64,000 nt of DNA from Marixanthomonas sp002364245 (lineage in GTDB: Bacteria; Bacteroidota; Bacteroidia; Flavobacteriales; Flavobacteriaceae), in assembly GCA_963973455.1 (NCBI GenBank), contig CAXAZF010000004.1, positions 231,367 through 295,366 of the forward strand, given 5' to 3'. This document shows, piece after piece, positions 35,044 to 44,475 of this stretch (position 1 is its first letter; every line of letters starts with the position of its first letter). The position numbers and the translations under genes were made by a program. The notes beneath the pieces were generated by a model. The model saw only the letters and a program-made list of their open reading frames with translations. It was not told the DNA's origin and searched no databases.

Positions 35044-36024
35044 ATGAAATACGCAAAAAACATGTTAGAGACCATCGGTAATACGCCGTTGGTTAAAATA
35101 AATAAACTAGCCGAAGAAATCCCAGCTTTGGTACTAGCCAAATACGAAACTTTTAATCCTGGTAACTCGGTAAAAGACCGAATGGCAGTAAAAATGATCG
35201 AAGAGGCTGAAGCTGACGGAAGATTAAAGCCCGGAGGGACTATTATTGAAGGTACTAGTGGTAACACAGGTATGGGACTGGCGCTTGGCGCAATCGTTAA
35301 AGGCTATAAAATGGTTTGCGTAATAAGCGACAAGCAGAGTAAAGAAAAAATGGATATTTTACGTGCCGTAGGTAGTGAAGTAGTGGTATGCCCAAACGAT
35401 GTAGAACCAGATGATCCGCGCTCGTATTATTCAACCTCAAAACGTCTGGCAGAAGAAACCCCGAACAGTTGGTATGTAAACCAATATGATAACCCCAGTA
35501 ATGCAAAAGCACATTACGAAAGTACAGGCCCTGAAATTTGGGAACAAACAGAAGGGAAAATCACACACTTTGTAGTTGGAGTTGGAACTGGAGGAACCAT
35601 TAGTGGAGTTGGAAAATACTTAAAAGAAAAGAATCCTGACATTAAAATCTGGGGTATCGATACCTACGGAAGTGTTTTTAAAAAATACCATGAAACAGGT
35701 GAGTTTGATGAAAACGAAATCTACCCATACATCACCGAAGGAATTGGCGAAGATATTCTTCCTGCCAATGTAGATTTTGATATTATTGATGGCTTTACCA
35801 AAGTGACCGATAAAGATGCAGCGGTTTATACACGAAAATTGGCCGAAGTAGAAGGAATGTTTTTAGGTAACTCAGCTGGGGCAGCTATGAAGGGTTTACT
35901 TCAGTTAAAAGAACACTTTACCAAAGATGATGTGGTGGTTGTTTTATTTCACGACCACGGAAGCCGTTACGTGGCCAAAATTTATAATGACGATTGGATG
36001 CGTGAGCAAGGGTTTATTGATTAA
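35044..36024 (+). CDS. PLP-dependent cystathionine beta-synthase / cysteine synthase
   Basis: A 326-residue fold-type II PLP enzyme. ETIGNTPLVKIN, NPGNSVKDRMAVKMI with the PLP lysine (SVKDR), GTSGNTGMGLAL and VGTGGTISGVGKYL are family motifs. NQYDNPSNAKAHYESTGPEIW, EGIGEDILPANVDF and the end GSRYVAKIYNDDWMREQGF align better with the catalytic core of cystathionine beta-synthase than with CysK; the CBS regulatory domains are absent. It may make cystathionine from serine and homocysteine, or cysteine from O-acetylserine. It has its own promoter and terminator. Confidence 0.9.
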   Translation: MKYAKNMLETIGNTPLVKINKLAEEIPALVLAKYETFNPGNSVKDRMAVKMIEEAEADGRLKPGGTIIEGTSGNTGMGLALGAIVKGYKMVCVISDKQSKEKMDILRAVGSEVVVCPNDVEPDDPRSYYSTSKRLAEETPNSWYVNQYDNPSNAKAHYESTGPEIWEQTEGKITHFVVGVGTGGTISGVGKYLKEKNPDIKIWGIDTYGSVFKKYHETGEFDENEIYPYITEGIGEDILPANVDFDIIDGFTKVTDKDAAVYTRKLAEVEGMFLGNSAGAAMKGLLQLKEHFTKDDVVVVLFHDHGSRYVAKIYNDDWMREQGFID

Positions 36025-36046
36025 TTCTTCAGAAATAATATTTATT

Positions 36047-36085
36047 AAATCCCGTTCCATTGCATTTGGAGCGGGATTTTTCTAT
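36047..36085 (+). terminator. Terminator after the CBS-like gene
   Basis: AAATCCCG (36047-36054) pairs with CGGGATTT (36072-36079), extended by CCA/TGG inside, and T-rich sequence follows. Confidence 0.75.
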
Positions 36086-36097
36086 TTTTAGAGTGTC

Positions 36098-36457
36098 ATG
36101 AAGCGCGAAGCACAAAAACTGTTCAAATATTTACGCACCAAACCAGTGCCTGTTAATACACGGGAAATATTGGCCTTGGAACGAACCAAACTGGCAAACG
36201 AACGAACCTTGTTAGCTTACATTAAGGCATCTTTATATTTATTATTAGGTGGTTTAGCGCTATTAGGGTTGGAAGATTTTCAAAGAATACGCTGGTTGGG
36301 TTATGTAGCTTTAGTGGTCTGTATCGTTTTTTTAGGCGTCGGGATTATGCGGTATATTGTTTTAAATAGGAGGTTATATAAATGGCACAGGGTATTGTTT
36401 ACCGACACCATACCTGAAGATAATGAGAAAAATACAGACACTACGACTTCAAAATAA
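36098..36457 (+). CDS. YidH/DUF202 family membrane protein
   Basis: A 119-residue protein. The DUF202 signature LALERTKLANERTLLAYIKA is complete (residues about 25-44), followed by two hydrophobic helices (SLYLLLGGLALLGL and LGYVALVVCIVFLGVGIM) and a polar tail. It is an inner-membrane protein of unknown function. It lies 44 bp upstream of the DUF2851 gene. Confidence 0.9.
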   Translation: MKREAQKLFKYLRTKPVPVNTREILALERTKLANERTLLAYIKASLYLLLGGLALLGLEDFQRIRWLGYVALVVCIVFLGVGIMRYIVLNRRLYKWHRVLFTDTIPEDNEKNTDTTTSK

Positions 36458-36500
36458 AATGTATCTTCGTTACTGAAACTCCCCGTAACTTTTTCTAAAA

Positions 36501-37775
36501 ATGAAAGAAGATTTTCTGCATTACGTGTGGAAGTTTCAAAAATTTACCACAACCCAATTAAAAACTACAGATGGTCAATCTATTAAAGTTGTTTCTGTTG
36601 GACAGCATAATCACGATTCTGGTCCTGACTTCTTTAATGCGAAAGTATCTATAGATGAACAATTATGGGCCGGAAATGTAGAGATTCATCTAAAATCTTC
36701 AGATTGGTATGCGCATCATCATGAAGAAGATACCGCTTACGATTCAGTGATATTACATGTGGTCTGGGAACATGATGCTGAGGTTTTTACGCAAGACAAT
36801 TCGCGCATTCCTACAGTAGAAGTAAAAAAAATAATAAATACAGCAACCCTGAACACGTACCGCAAGCTGTTTTCTAAAAAACAAAAGTGGATACCGTGTG
36901 AACAAGAATTTTCGAATGTTGATGAGTTTACTATACACAATTGGTTAGAACGTCTATATTTTGAAAGACTTCAGCAAAAATCTAAACTTATTTTAAAAGA
37001 ACTGGAAACCTCTAATAACCATTGGGAAGCAGTTTTGTTTAACCTATTGGCCAAGAACTTTGGTTTAAAAGTAAATGGAGATGCTTTTTATAGTTTGGCA
37101 CAATCATTAGAATTTTCAACAGTGAAAAAATGTGCTGAAAAACCAATTGAACTAGAAGCTTTGCTTTTGGGACAGTCAGGTTTATTAGATGGGAAAAATG
37201 AAGACGTTTATTTTCAGGAGCTCCAAAAAACATATAGGTATTTATTACATAAATTTCAGCTTTCAAACGATGCGGTAGTTGCACCCAAATACTTTAGGTT
37301 ACGGCCACCAAATTTCCCGACAATCCGGTTATCACAGTTGGCAATGCTGTATCGAGAACAAAAGCAATTGTTTTCTAAAATTATTTCAACTAATGAAAAA
37401 GAAGCTTTCTACGACCTCTTTAATGTTAATGCATCAGAATATTGGGATACACATTATAATTTTGGCGTGGTTTCAGCAAAACGGAAAAAGAAATTGACCA
37501 AAGCGTTTATCGATTTATTGCTTATCAATACGGTCATTCCTTTAAAGTTTTGCTATGCTAATTTTATTAAAAGTGACATTTCAGAAGAACTTACCCTGCT
37601 TACTTCTTCGATTGATAAAGAAGAAAACAGTATTATCAGAAAATTCAATCAATTAAAACCAGTTGTCAATACTGCGTTGCATTCGCAGGGATTCCTTCAG
37701 CTTAAAAATGAATACTGTGATAATAAACAATGTTTGCATTGTGCAATTGGCAATGCTGTTTTAAAGGGAAACTGA
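36501..37775 (+). CDS. DUF2851 family protein
   Basis: A 424-residue cytoplasmic protein, recognised by its N-terminal part: EDFLHYVWKFQKF, HNHDSGPDFFNAKVSI, LWAGNVEIHLKSSDWYAHHH and YDSVILHVVWEHD. The C-terminal quarter ends with a cysteine group, YCDNKQCLHCAIGN, that could bind a metal. The family is widespread and single-copy in Bacteroidota, with no known biochemical role. It stands between the DUF202 gene and the PspC-like gene on the same strand. Confidence 0.9.
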   Translation: MKEDFLHYVWKFQKFTTTQLKTTDGQSIKVVSVGQHNHDSGPDFFNAKVSIDEQLWAGNVEIHLKSSDWYAHHHEEDTAYDSVILHVVWEHDAEVFTQDNSRIPTVEVKKIINTATLNTYRKLFSKKQKWIPCEQEFSNVDEFTIHNWLERLYFERLQQKSKLILKELETSNNHWEAVLFNLLAKNFGLKVNGDAFYSLAQSLEFSTVKKCAEKPIELEALLLGQSGLLDGKNEDVYFQELQKTYRYLLHKFQLSNDAVVAPKYFRLRPPNFPTIRLSQLAMLYREQKQLFSKIISTNEKEAFYDLFNVNASEYWDTHYNFGVVSAKRKKKLTKAFIDLLLINTVIPLKFCYANFIKSDISEELTLLTSSIDKEENSIIRKFNQLKPVVNTALHSQGFLQLKNEYCDNKQCLHCAIGNAVLKGN

Positions 37776-37838
37776 CTGTTATTTACTTTGATTTATACCC
37801 ATCTTAAATTTGTTGTGAAAAAATAGTAATTTGCAAGT

Positions 37839-38069
37839 ATGTTACAATTGGTGTACAACATCCGGTATTTTTTTGAAAAAAGAGGCTTTTATGTGAGTTC
37901 GCGCTTGGCAGATCGCTTAGGGATGCGAGTAAAAAATGTTCGTCTTTTTTTTATCTACCTGTCTTTTGCAACATTGGGCGTGGGGTTTGCCATATACGTA
38001 ACACTTGCTTTTTGGTTGCGGTTAAAAGATTTGGTGTATGCTAAACGGACTTCGGTTTTCGATTTATGA
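37839..38069 (+). CDS. PspC-domain small membrane protein
   Basis: A 76-residue protein with the PspC fold: FFEKRGFYVSSRLADRLGMR followed by a hydrophobic segment LFFIYLSFATLGVGFAIYVT. PspC-type proteins sit in the inner membrane and sense envelope stress with PspA in other bacteria; no PspA is nearby. Its stop overlaps the start of the K+ channel gene (ATGA), so the two are translationally coupled. Confidence 0.85.
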   Translation: MLQLVYNIRYFFEKRGFYVSSRLADRLGMRVKNVRLFFIYLSFATLGVGFAIYVTLAFWLRLKDLVYAKRTSVFDL

Positions 38070-39076
38070 ATAGGTTTATCACTTCAAAAATATACGGAGC
38101 GATCTTTTTGTTGATCCTTGTTTTTTCAATAGGGATTTTAGCATATAGGTTTTTCTCTGGTTATACGTGGATTGATGCTATTTACATGACAGTAATTAGC
38201 ATCACTACGGTAGGGTTTCAAGAAGTGCGTCCGTTGGGGCCTTTCGAAAAAATGTTTACCTCTCTTCTCATACTTTCGAGTATATTTATAGTGGGTTATG
38301 CCATTTCAGTAATAACAGAGTATATTTTAAGTAAAAATAACATCGGAAATTTAAAACAAAAAAGAGTGCAAAAAAGAGTAGATTTATTGCAAAACCATGT
38401 CATAGTTTGTGGTTATGGTCGCAATGGACAGCAAGCTGTTGAGAAGTTAGTAGATTACAAAAAAGATTTTGTAGTTATCGAAATTGACGAACAAGTAGTA
38501 GAACGTTTTTCTGAAACCGATATTTTATATGTCACAGGAAATGCCAATGAAGATGAAGTTTTATCGCGTGCTGGTATAAAAAAAGCTGCTACGGTAATAT
38601 GTGCTTTACCCAGTGATGCTGATAATCTTTTTATAGTACTTTCAGCGAGACAGATGAACCCAAAATTAAAAATAATAAGTCGGGCTAGTGAAGAAACGAC
38701 CTACCAAAAACTGAAACTAGCAGGAGCAGATAATGTAATTATGCCAGATAAAATAGGAGGTGACCATATGGCAAACTTGGTGGTAACTCCAGACTTGGTT
38801 GAATTTCTCGATAACCTTTCCGTTTCTGGAGAAAAAGACAGTATTAATGTAGAACAAATCCCTTTTGAAAATGTGTGTCCCGATGGAATTGAAAAAGCAA
38901 TTTTAGATTTAGATATCCGGAAAAAAACAGGCTGTTCGGTAATTGGCTATAAATCCTCAAAGGGTAACTATGTAGTCAACCCCGAGCCTTCCATGAAACT
39001 TGAAAAGGGTTCTAGTTTAATACTTATTGGAAGACCAGATCAAATTAAAAACCTAAAAAAGTTATACAACGTTTAA
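38066..39076 (+). CDS. Potassium channel with RCK (TrkA-N/TrkA-C) domains
   Basis: A 336-residue channel subunit. Two transmembrane helices (IFLLILVFSIGILAYRF; LLILSSIFIVGYAISVI) flank a pore loop whose filter reads TTVGFQE, a variant of TVGYGD. A cytoplasmic Rossmann domain follows with VIVCGYGRNGQQAVEKL (GxGxxG) and the acidic VVIEIDE, then a TrkA-C domain (about 250-336). It should form a ligand-gated tetramer of the MthK type. It is coupled to the PspC-like gene. Confidence 0.92.
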   Translation: MNRFITSKIYGAIFLLILVFSIGILAYRFFSGYTWIDAIYMTVISITTVGFQEVRPLGPFEKMFTSLLILSSIFIVGYAISVITEYILSKNNIGNLKQKRVQKRVDLLQNHVIVCGYGRNGQQAVEKLVDYKKDFVVIEIDEQVVERFSETDILYVTGNANEDEVLSRAGIKKAATVICALPSDADNLFIVLSARQMNPKLKIISRASEETTYQKLKLAGADNVIMPDKIGGDHMANLVVTPDLVEFLDNLSVSGEKDSINVEQIPFENVCPDGIEKAILDLDIRKKTGCSVIGYKSSKGNYVVNPEPSMKLEKGSSLILIGRPDQIKNLKKLYNV

Positions 39077-39182
39077 GAAACTGTTAATTTTTTAACGTAT
39101 AAATGTTTGAAATACCCTAATTTTTTTAGCATATTGCCAAAACAAATTTTTTCAAGCGAATAGTAATTAACTAAAAACTATA

Positions 39183-40808
39183 ATGAAGAAGCTACTTCTT
39201 TCCCTATTTTCAATTCTAACACCTTTATTAACATATGCCCAAGACGCTAGTACATCAGCGAACATAGATGCTACTTTTAAAAAATATACTGGGTGGTTTG
39301 TAGATTTTATTTTTTATGAAATCCCATTTTCTGAAGAGTTTCAAATTCCATGGGTATTAATCGTACTTATAGGTGGAGCAACTTATTTTACAATTTATTT
39401 TAAGTTAATAAACTTTACAGGCTTTTGGACAGCAATTAAAGTTGTTCGGGGGAAATATGAAGATATAGAAAAACACGGTGCCGATACCTTATATGGTGAT
39501 TCTACACCAAATGAGGGTGAAAATATAATTGAGACCATTAGAGATGATAGTGCTGAAGGAGAGGTTTCGCACTTTCAGGCACTTACTGCAGCACTCTCTG
39601 CTACAGTAGGTTTAGGTAATATTGCCGGTGTAGCTGTAGCATTGTCCATAGGAGGACCAGGGGCAACATTCTGGATGATATTAGCCGGTCTTTTAGGGAT
39701 GGCTTCAAAATTTGCTGAATGTACACTTGGTGTAAAATATAGAGATGTAGGGCCAGACGGGACTGTGTATGGAGGACCTATGTATTACTTGAAAAAAGGG
39801 TTAGGTGAAAAAGGAATGGGAGGACTAGGAAAAGTGCTTGCCGTCATTTTTTCAATTTTTGTAATTGGTGGCTCTTTCGGAGGTGGAAATATGTTCCAGG
39901 CCAATCAAGCAGCTGCACAGTTTGTAAAGCTTTTTGAATTTTCAAACCCTAATGCAGGTTTGTATTTTGGATTAGGAATGGCAGTTTTAGTTGCCATTGT
40001 GATTATAGGAGGAATTAAAAGGATAGCATCTGTAACTGAAAAGATTGTTCCATTTATGGCCGGTGTATACGTATTGGCTGCAATTATAATATTAGTTGCA
40101 AATTATAATCACATAGGGGATGCTTTCGGACTTATTTATGAAGGTGCCTTCTCTGGCTTAGGAATAGCTGGTGGATTAATTGGTGTTATGATTCAAGGTA
40201 TTCGTCGTGGAGCTTTCTCAAACGAAGCCGGAGTAGGGTCAGCTGCGATTGCACACTCTGCAGTTAGAACAAAATATCCTGCCAGTGAAGGTATTGTGGC
40301 ACTTTTAGAACCTTTTGTAGATACAGTGGTAATTTGCACTATGACAGCCTTAGTAATTATTATTACAAATTATGAAGCAGGCTTCATGGAATACGGAACT
40401 GAAATTACCGAAGGTGTTGAAATAACCGCAACAGCATTCGATACGGTAATACCACACTTCTCTATTGTGTTAACTATTGCTGTTATATTATTTGCATTCT
40501 CTACAATGATCTCTTGGTCATACTACGGTATGCAAGGTTGGAAGTACCTATTCGGGAAAGGAAAAATCACAGACATGGTTTACAAATTCTTATTCTTAAT
40601 ATTTGTAGTAGTAGGAGCATCAATAAGTCTTGGTTCTGTAATCGATTTTTCAGATGCGATGATATTTGCAATGGTGGTTCCTAATATTATTGGTGTAATG
40701 CTATTAACACCTATCGTAAGAAAAGAACTTAAAAAGTATATGAAAGCAATAAACAAAAAGGAAGATGCATTAGATAGTGGGGCAGAAGATCTCACAAATA
40801 AAATGTAA
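39183..40808 (+). CDS. Alanine/glycine:cation symporter (AGCS family)
   Basis: A 541-residue transporter with about 11 helices. The AGCS hallmarks are present: VSHFQALTAALSATVGLGNI, AGVAVALSIGGPGATFWMI, KFAECTLGVKYRD, GPMYYLKKGL, GIRRGAFSNEAGVGSAAIAH and PFVDTVVICTMTALVI. It imports alanine or glycine with Na+. Unlike the E. coli homologue it starts with a signal-like segment (LLLSLFSILTPLLTYAQ) before the first core helix, and it has a long polar insert (about 85-120). It stands alone, with 106 bp upstream that show no strong promoter. Confidence 0.95.
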   Translation: MKKLLLSLFSILTPLLTYAQDASTSANIDATFKKYTGWFVDFIFYEIPFSEEFQIPWVLIVLIGGATYFTIYFKLINFTGFWTAIKVVRGKYEDIEKHGADTLYGDSTPNEGENIIETIRDDSAEGEVSHFQALTAALSATVGLGNIAGVAVALSIGGPGATFWMILAGLLGMASKFAECTLGVKYRDVGPDGTVYGGPMYYLKKGLGEKGMGGLGKVLAVIFSIFVIGGSFGGGNMFQANQAAAQFVKLFEFSNPNAGLYFGLGMAVLVAIVIIGGIKRIASVTEKIVPFMAGVYVLAAIIILVANYNHIGDAFGLIYEGAFSGLGIAGGLIGVMIQGIRRGAFSNEAGVGSAAIAHSAVRTKYPASEGIVALLEPFVDTVVICTMTALVIIITNYEAGFMEYGTEITEGVEITATAFDTVIPHFSIVLTIAVILFAFSTMISWSYYGMQGWKYLFGKGKITDMVYKFLFLIFVVVGASISLGSVIDFSDAMIFAMVVPNIIGVMLLTPIVRKELKKYMKAINKKEDALDSGAEDLTNKM

Positions 40809-40832
40809 TTTCCTCAATTTATAATTGGAGGA

Positions 40833-41708
40833 ATGAAATTCACAAAATCCCACTTCACGTTCAATAGGACTCAACGGAGTGGGATTTTATTATTAGTATT
40901 ACTTATACTTGGTTTATTTTGTATATATTATTTTGTAGATTTTTCTGAAAAGTCTACATTCGATACTTCTTCAGAAGAAATTACAGCGTTACAACAAGAG
41001 TTAGATTCGTTACGTGTTTCTGAAATAGCAGCTAAGAAGCCAAAAATCTATCCCTTTAACCCTAATTTTATAACCGATTATAAAGCGTACACACTCGGGC
41101 TTTCTGCTGAAGAATACGACCGTCTACAAAATTTCCGAAGTAAAGATCAATGGATTAATTCTACAGCAGATTTTAAAAAAGTCACGAAAGTTTCCGATTC
41201 GTTGTTAGCTGAAATAAGCCCGTACTTTAAGTTTCCTGATTGGGTCACAAACCCTAAACCCAAAAAGAAAAGCTATTCTAATTATGATACCGAAAAGTCT
41301 TTCGCTCAAAAAATAGACTTAAATAAAGCAACAAGAGAAGAGTTGCAACAAGTAAGCGGAATAGGGGAGGCCTATAGCGGCCGGATTATAAAATATAGGG
41401 AAACGCTTGGCGGATTCACAGCCGACCTACAGTTGTATAATGTATATGGCCTTGATGCCGCTGTAGTAAAAAGAGCTTTGCTTCAGTTTACTGTTAAAAC
41501 CCCTAAACAGATTGATAAAATGAATATCAATACTGCTTCGGCATCTGATATTGCAACCATTCCTAATATTTCATTTGAATTGGCAAAAAACATTTGGGAA
41601 TTTAGAAAATTACGGGAAACAATACAGGATATTTCAGAATTACAGAAAATTGAAGGGCTCTCAAAAAGTAAGTTACAGCTAATTCAGTTATATTTGTATG
41701 CTGACTAA
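40833..41708 (+). CDS. Helix-hairpin-helix protein, ComEA-like
   Basis: A 291-residue protein with one N-terminal membrane helix (ILLLVLLILGLFCIYYFV) and a periplasmic or cytoplasmic tail. Two clear HhH motifs: IDLNKATREELQQVSGIGEA and MNINTASASDIATIPNIS, plus a less perfect first copy (FNPNFITDYKAYTLGLSAEE). ComEA-type HhH domains bind double-stranded DNA, but whether this one takes part in DNA uptake cannot be told. The ATG is directly preceded by GGAGG inside a hairpin; with no spacer this cannot serve as a normal ribosome-binding site. Confidence 0.85.
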   Translation: MKFTKSHFTFNRTQRSGILLLVLLILGLFCIYYFVDFSEKSTFDTSSEEITALQQELDSLRVSEIAAKKPKIYPFNPNFITDYKAYTLGLSAEEYDRLQNFRSKDQWINSTADFKKVTKVSDSLLAEISPYFKFPDWVTNPKPKKKSYSNYDTEKSFAQKIDLNKATREELQQVSGIGEAYSGRIIKYRETLGGFTADLQLYNVYGLDAAVVKRALLQFTVKTPKQIDKMNINTASASDIATIPNISFELAKNIWEFRKLRETIQDISELQKIEGLSKSKLQLIQLYLYAD

Positions 41709-41785
41709 TCAATGATTTCTACAACTTGAAGTGCTGTGTTGTTACACATTTCAAAAAAAAATAATAAAAACCGAAACCACTATTT

Positions 41786-42952
41786 ATGAATAGCATGTAT
41801 TTTACAGAAGAACACGATTTTTTTAGAAAAAGCTTTCAGGACTTTTTGCAAAAGGAAGTCGTACCACACATTGATAAGTGGGAAAAAACCGGAGATATAG
41901 AACGCTTTATTTGGAAAAAATTTGGTGAAATGGGCTATTTCGGTATTAACTACCCTGAAAAATATGGTGGATTGGACCTCGATCTTTTTTATACGGTAAT
42001 TTTCCTGGAAGAGCTTCAGAAAATAAATTCTGGTGGTTTTGCAGCAGCGATGTGGGCCCACGCTTACTTGGCTCAAACGCACCTAAACAAAGAAGGAAAC
42101 CACGAACAAAAAGAAAAATACCTTGCGCCAAGTATTGCTGGTGAAAAGATAGGTTGTCTCTGTATAACAGAACCCTTTGGGGGAAGTGATGTTGGCGGAA
42201 TGCGAACCACAGCAGTGAAAAAAGGAGATAAGTATGTTATCAACGGTTCTAAAACATTCATTACTAACGGCGTGTATAGTGATTACCTGGTAGTTGCTGC
42301 GAAAACATCACCAGAGCTTGGTAATAAAGGCATCAGTATTTTTGTAATGGACCGGGATACCAAAGGAATATCATCAACAAAACTGGATAAATTAGGTTGG
42401 AGAGCTAGTGATACAGGTGAAATAGCTTTTGATAATGTAGAAATCCCTACCGAAAACCTAATGGGCGAAGAGAATAAAGGTTTCCCTTATATTATGCAGC
42501 ATTTCGCATTGGAACGTTTGATAATGGGTGTAAATGCTCACGCACGTAGTGAATTTGCCCTAGAATATACCAAACAGTACATGAAAGACCGTGTTGCTTT
42601 TGGTAAATCTATTTCAAAGTTTCAGGCGCTCCGTCATAGAGTAGCGCAATTAACAAGTGAAGTTGAGGTGTGTAAAACCTTTAACTATGTAACTACCAAA
42701 CGACTTAATGATGGTGAATATGTAGTAAAAGAAGCCACGATGTCCAAATTGATTTCCACAAAAGTTTCAGATGAGGTGATGTACGACTGTCTTCAATTTT
42801 TAGGAGGTTATGGTTATATGGAAGACTATCCATTGGCACGTTTAGCACGAGATAGTAGATTAGGGCCTATTGGTGGGGGAACTTCAGAGATACTGCGTGA
42901 AATTATTGCCAAAATGGTGATGGACGGAGTAGAATACAAACCGGCGACTTAA
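41786..42952 (+). CDS. Acyl-CoA dehydrogenase (long-chain/LCAD-like)
   Basis: A 388-residue FAD enzyme that oxidises acyl-CoA to enoyl-CoA. Motifs: CLCITEPFGGSDVGGMRTTA, INGSKTFITNG, DRVAFGKSISKFQALRHRVA and LQFLGGYGYMEDYPLARLARD. The C-terminal signature reads GPIGGGTSEILREI: the position of the MCAD-type catalytic Glu is Gly. In LCAD and isovaleryl-CoA dehydrogenase the base comes instead from the helix matching AHARSEFALEYTK, and a Glu is present there. So it is probably an active enzyme of that type. It stands 20 bp upstream of the next gene. Confidence 0.93.
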   Translation: MNSMYFTEEHDFFRKSFQDFLQKEVVPHIDKWEKTGDIERFIWKKFGEMGYFGINYPEKYGGLDLDLFYTVIFLEELQKINSGGFAAAMWAHAYLAQTHLNKEGNHEQKEKYLAPSIAGEKIGCLCITEPFGGSDVGGMRTTAVKKGDKYVINGSKTFITNGVYSDYLVVAAKTSPELGNKGISIFVMDRDTKGISSTKLDKLGWRASDTGEIAFDNVEIPTENLMGEENKGFPYIMQHFALERLIMGVNAHARSEFALEYTKQYMKDRVAFGKSISKFQALRHRVAQLTSEVEVCKTFNYVTTKRLNDGEYVVKEATMSKLISTKVSDEVMYDCLQFLGGYGYMEDYPLARLARDSRLGPIGGGTSEILREIIAKMVMDGVEYKPAT

Positions 42953-42972
42953 CCTTTACTGAAACATCAATC

Positions 42973-44397
42973 ATGCGTTTATCATTTCTAAAATATTTTT
43001 TTAGTGCAACTTTGTGTTTATTAAGCTTACAGCTTTTTTCCCAAACAGAAATTAAAGGAAAAGTAGTTGATTTTACACAGCTATTACCCATTGAAAGTGC
43101 CAGTGTCTATGTGCAAAATTCAACCATTGGAACTATTACCAATACCGATGGGAAATTTTCATTGACTGTTCCTGAAAAGTATGTAAATGATACGCTCGTA
43201 ATTTCATCCATAGGTTTTAAGAGCTATAAAACCCCAGTTAAGGATTTTGATGGTTCTATGGATGTTTTCTTGGAAGAAGACATCGCTTCGTTAGATGAAG
43301 TAATGATCATTGCTGAAACTAGACCCAAAACAGGAAACGATATTGTGTTGCGAGCTATCGAGGAATTACCTGATAACTTACCAGAACAGCCTTATTTGCA
43401 GAAAGGATTTTTAAGACATAAAGAGCGCAACAAAAAAGAGTTTAAATGGCTTATTGAAGCAGCATTGACCTTATACGATTCCAGTTATGCTTCCGGCGCT
43501 AAGGATAACCTGAAAGTGAACATAGACGAAATTAGAAAAAGTTATGACCTTAGAGATGTGGATAGCCTGTTCGCTTATACATCATATTTAAAGTACCACG
43601 AACATAAGGTAAATATAAGATCAAAGACACTTCGAAGAGATACTATTGAAACAGCCTCTTTGGTCAAAGCCATTAAATGGAACGACGAACGGGTAAACGG
43701 CTTGGATAACTTGTTTAAAGGAAAGCTCAGTTTAATTAGAAATGCAAATGCCACTGGAGCACTTTTTGGAGAAGACGTGTTAAAAACACATCAATTTACG
43801 CTTGATACGGTTTTAGTGGATAATGACAGAAAGCTATATAAAATTAAAATTTTAAAAGGTGAAGATTATGTTGGCCTGAACACCAAAAATATCTATAATG
43901 AAGGGTTTGAACCTAAAGGATGGCTCTATATTTATTGGGACAATTACGCTTTTAAGAAGGTGGAGTATGAATTGGTAGCTGCTTCTACCGCACAAAAACG
44001 TAGAAGTAAAAGCCTTTTTGACACGTTGGTAAACCATAAACTGGAACTCACCTATAAAGAATACAACGATAAAATGTACCCTAGTTACATATACTATGAA
44101 ACTCCTAAATTAGTACAGGTTGGAAACCGCTCATCTGACAAGATAGATGAAGAAAAAGCTCAAGCTGATAAAGAAGAACAGTTTTACTACACCGTACAAG
44201 AAATACTTTTTACTGAAATTGTTGAAGACCCATTGCTAGTTCAACAGGCAAAACAAAACGATTCGTCTTCTGATATTTTTGTGTCCAGGCCTTACAACGC
44301 AACATTCTGGAAAAACTACAATGTATTGTTAGAGAGTAATGAGGAAGAGCAGCTCATCAAAGATCTAAGCAAACGAGCTTCGTTGTTTAAGCAGTAA
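42973..44397 (+). CDS. Exported protein with carboxypeptidase-D regulatory-like domain
   Basis: A 474-residue protein with a signal peptide (FFSATLCLLSLQLFSQ). Residues about 25-110 form the CarboxypepD_reg-like beta-sandwich: EIKGKVVDFTQLLPIESASV, TNTDGKFSLTVP and VISSIGFKSYKTPV. The rest (about 110-474) contains no domain I can name; it is charged and mixed alpha/beta and has no barrel-like C-terminus. Similar proteins in Bacteroidota are periplasmic or outer-membrane associated. Function unknown. Confidence 0.82.
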   Translation: MRLSFLKYFFSATLCLLSLQLFSQTEIKGKVVDFTQLLPIESASVYVQNSTIGTITNTDGKFSLTVPEKYVNDTLVISSIGFKSYKTPVKDFDGSMDVFLEEDIASLDEVMIIAETRPKTGNDIVLRAIEELPDNLPEQPYLQKGFLRHKERNKKEFKWLIEAALTLYDSSYASGAKDNLKVNIDEIRKSYDLRDVDSLFAYTSYLKYHEHKVNIRSKTLRRDTIETASLVKAIKWNDERVNGLDNLFKGKLSLIRNANATGALFGEDVLKTHQFTLDTVLVDNDRKLYKIKILKGEDYVGLNTKNIYNEGFEPKGWLYIYWDNYAFKKVEYELVAASTAQKRRSKSLFDTLVNHKLELTYKEYNDKMYPSYIYYETPKLVQVGNRSSDKIDEEKAQADKEEQFYYTVQEILFTEIVEDPLLVQQAKQNDSSSDIFVSRPYNATFWKNYNVLLESNEEEQLIKDLSKRASLFKQ

Positions 44398-44438
44398 AAA
44401 AATCGTAATTTGTAATTCGTCAATTTAAAATTTAATAG

Positions 44439-44469
44439 TATCTTTGCCGACCTAAAGAGAGGAGGTGAT
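44439..44469 (+). promoter_or_regulatory. rpsU -7 element and perfect Shine-Dalgarno sequence
   Basis: TATCTTTG (44439-44446) matches TAnnTTTG. AGGAGGTGAT (44460-44469) is fully complementary to the 3' end of 16S rRNA, with GGAGG ten bases before the ATG. No other gene checked in this window has a comparable well-spaced site. In Flavobacterium johnsoniae bS21 helps hide the anti-SD, and rpsU with its strong SD is translated when bS21 is lacking; the sequence here fits that autoregulation. Confidence 0.85.
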
Positions 44470-44475
44470 GACACT

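Noticed and set aside
40828..40832. GGAGG directly before the ATG of the HhH gene, as a second Shine-Dalgarno site
   Set aside because: There is no spacer between GGAGG and the ATG, and the bases lie in a hairpin (TTCCTC-AATT with AATT-GGAGGAA). It cannot position the start codon in the usual way.
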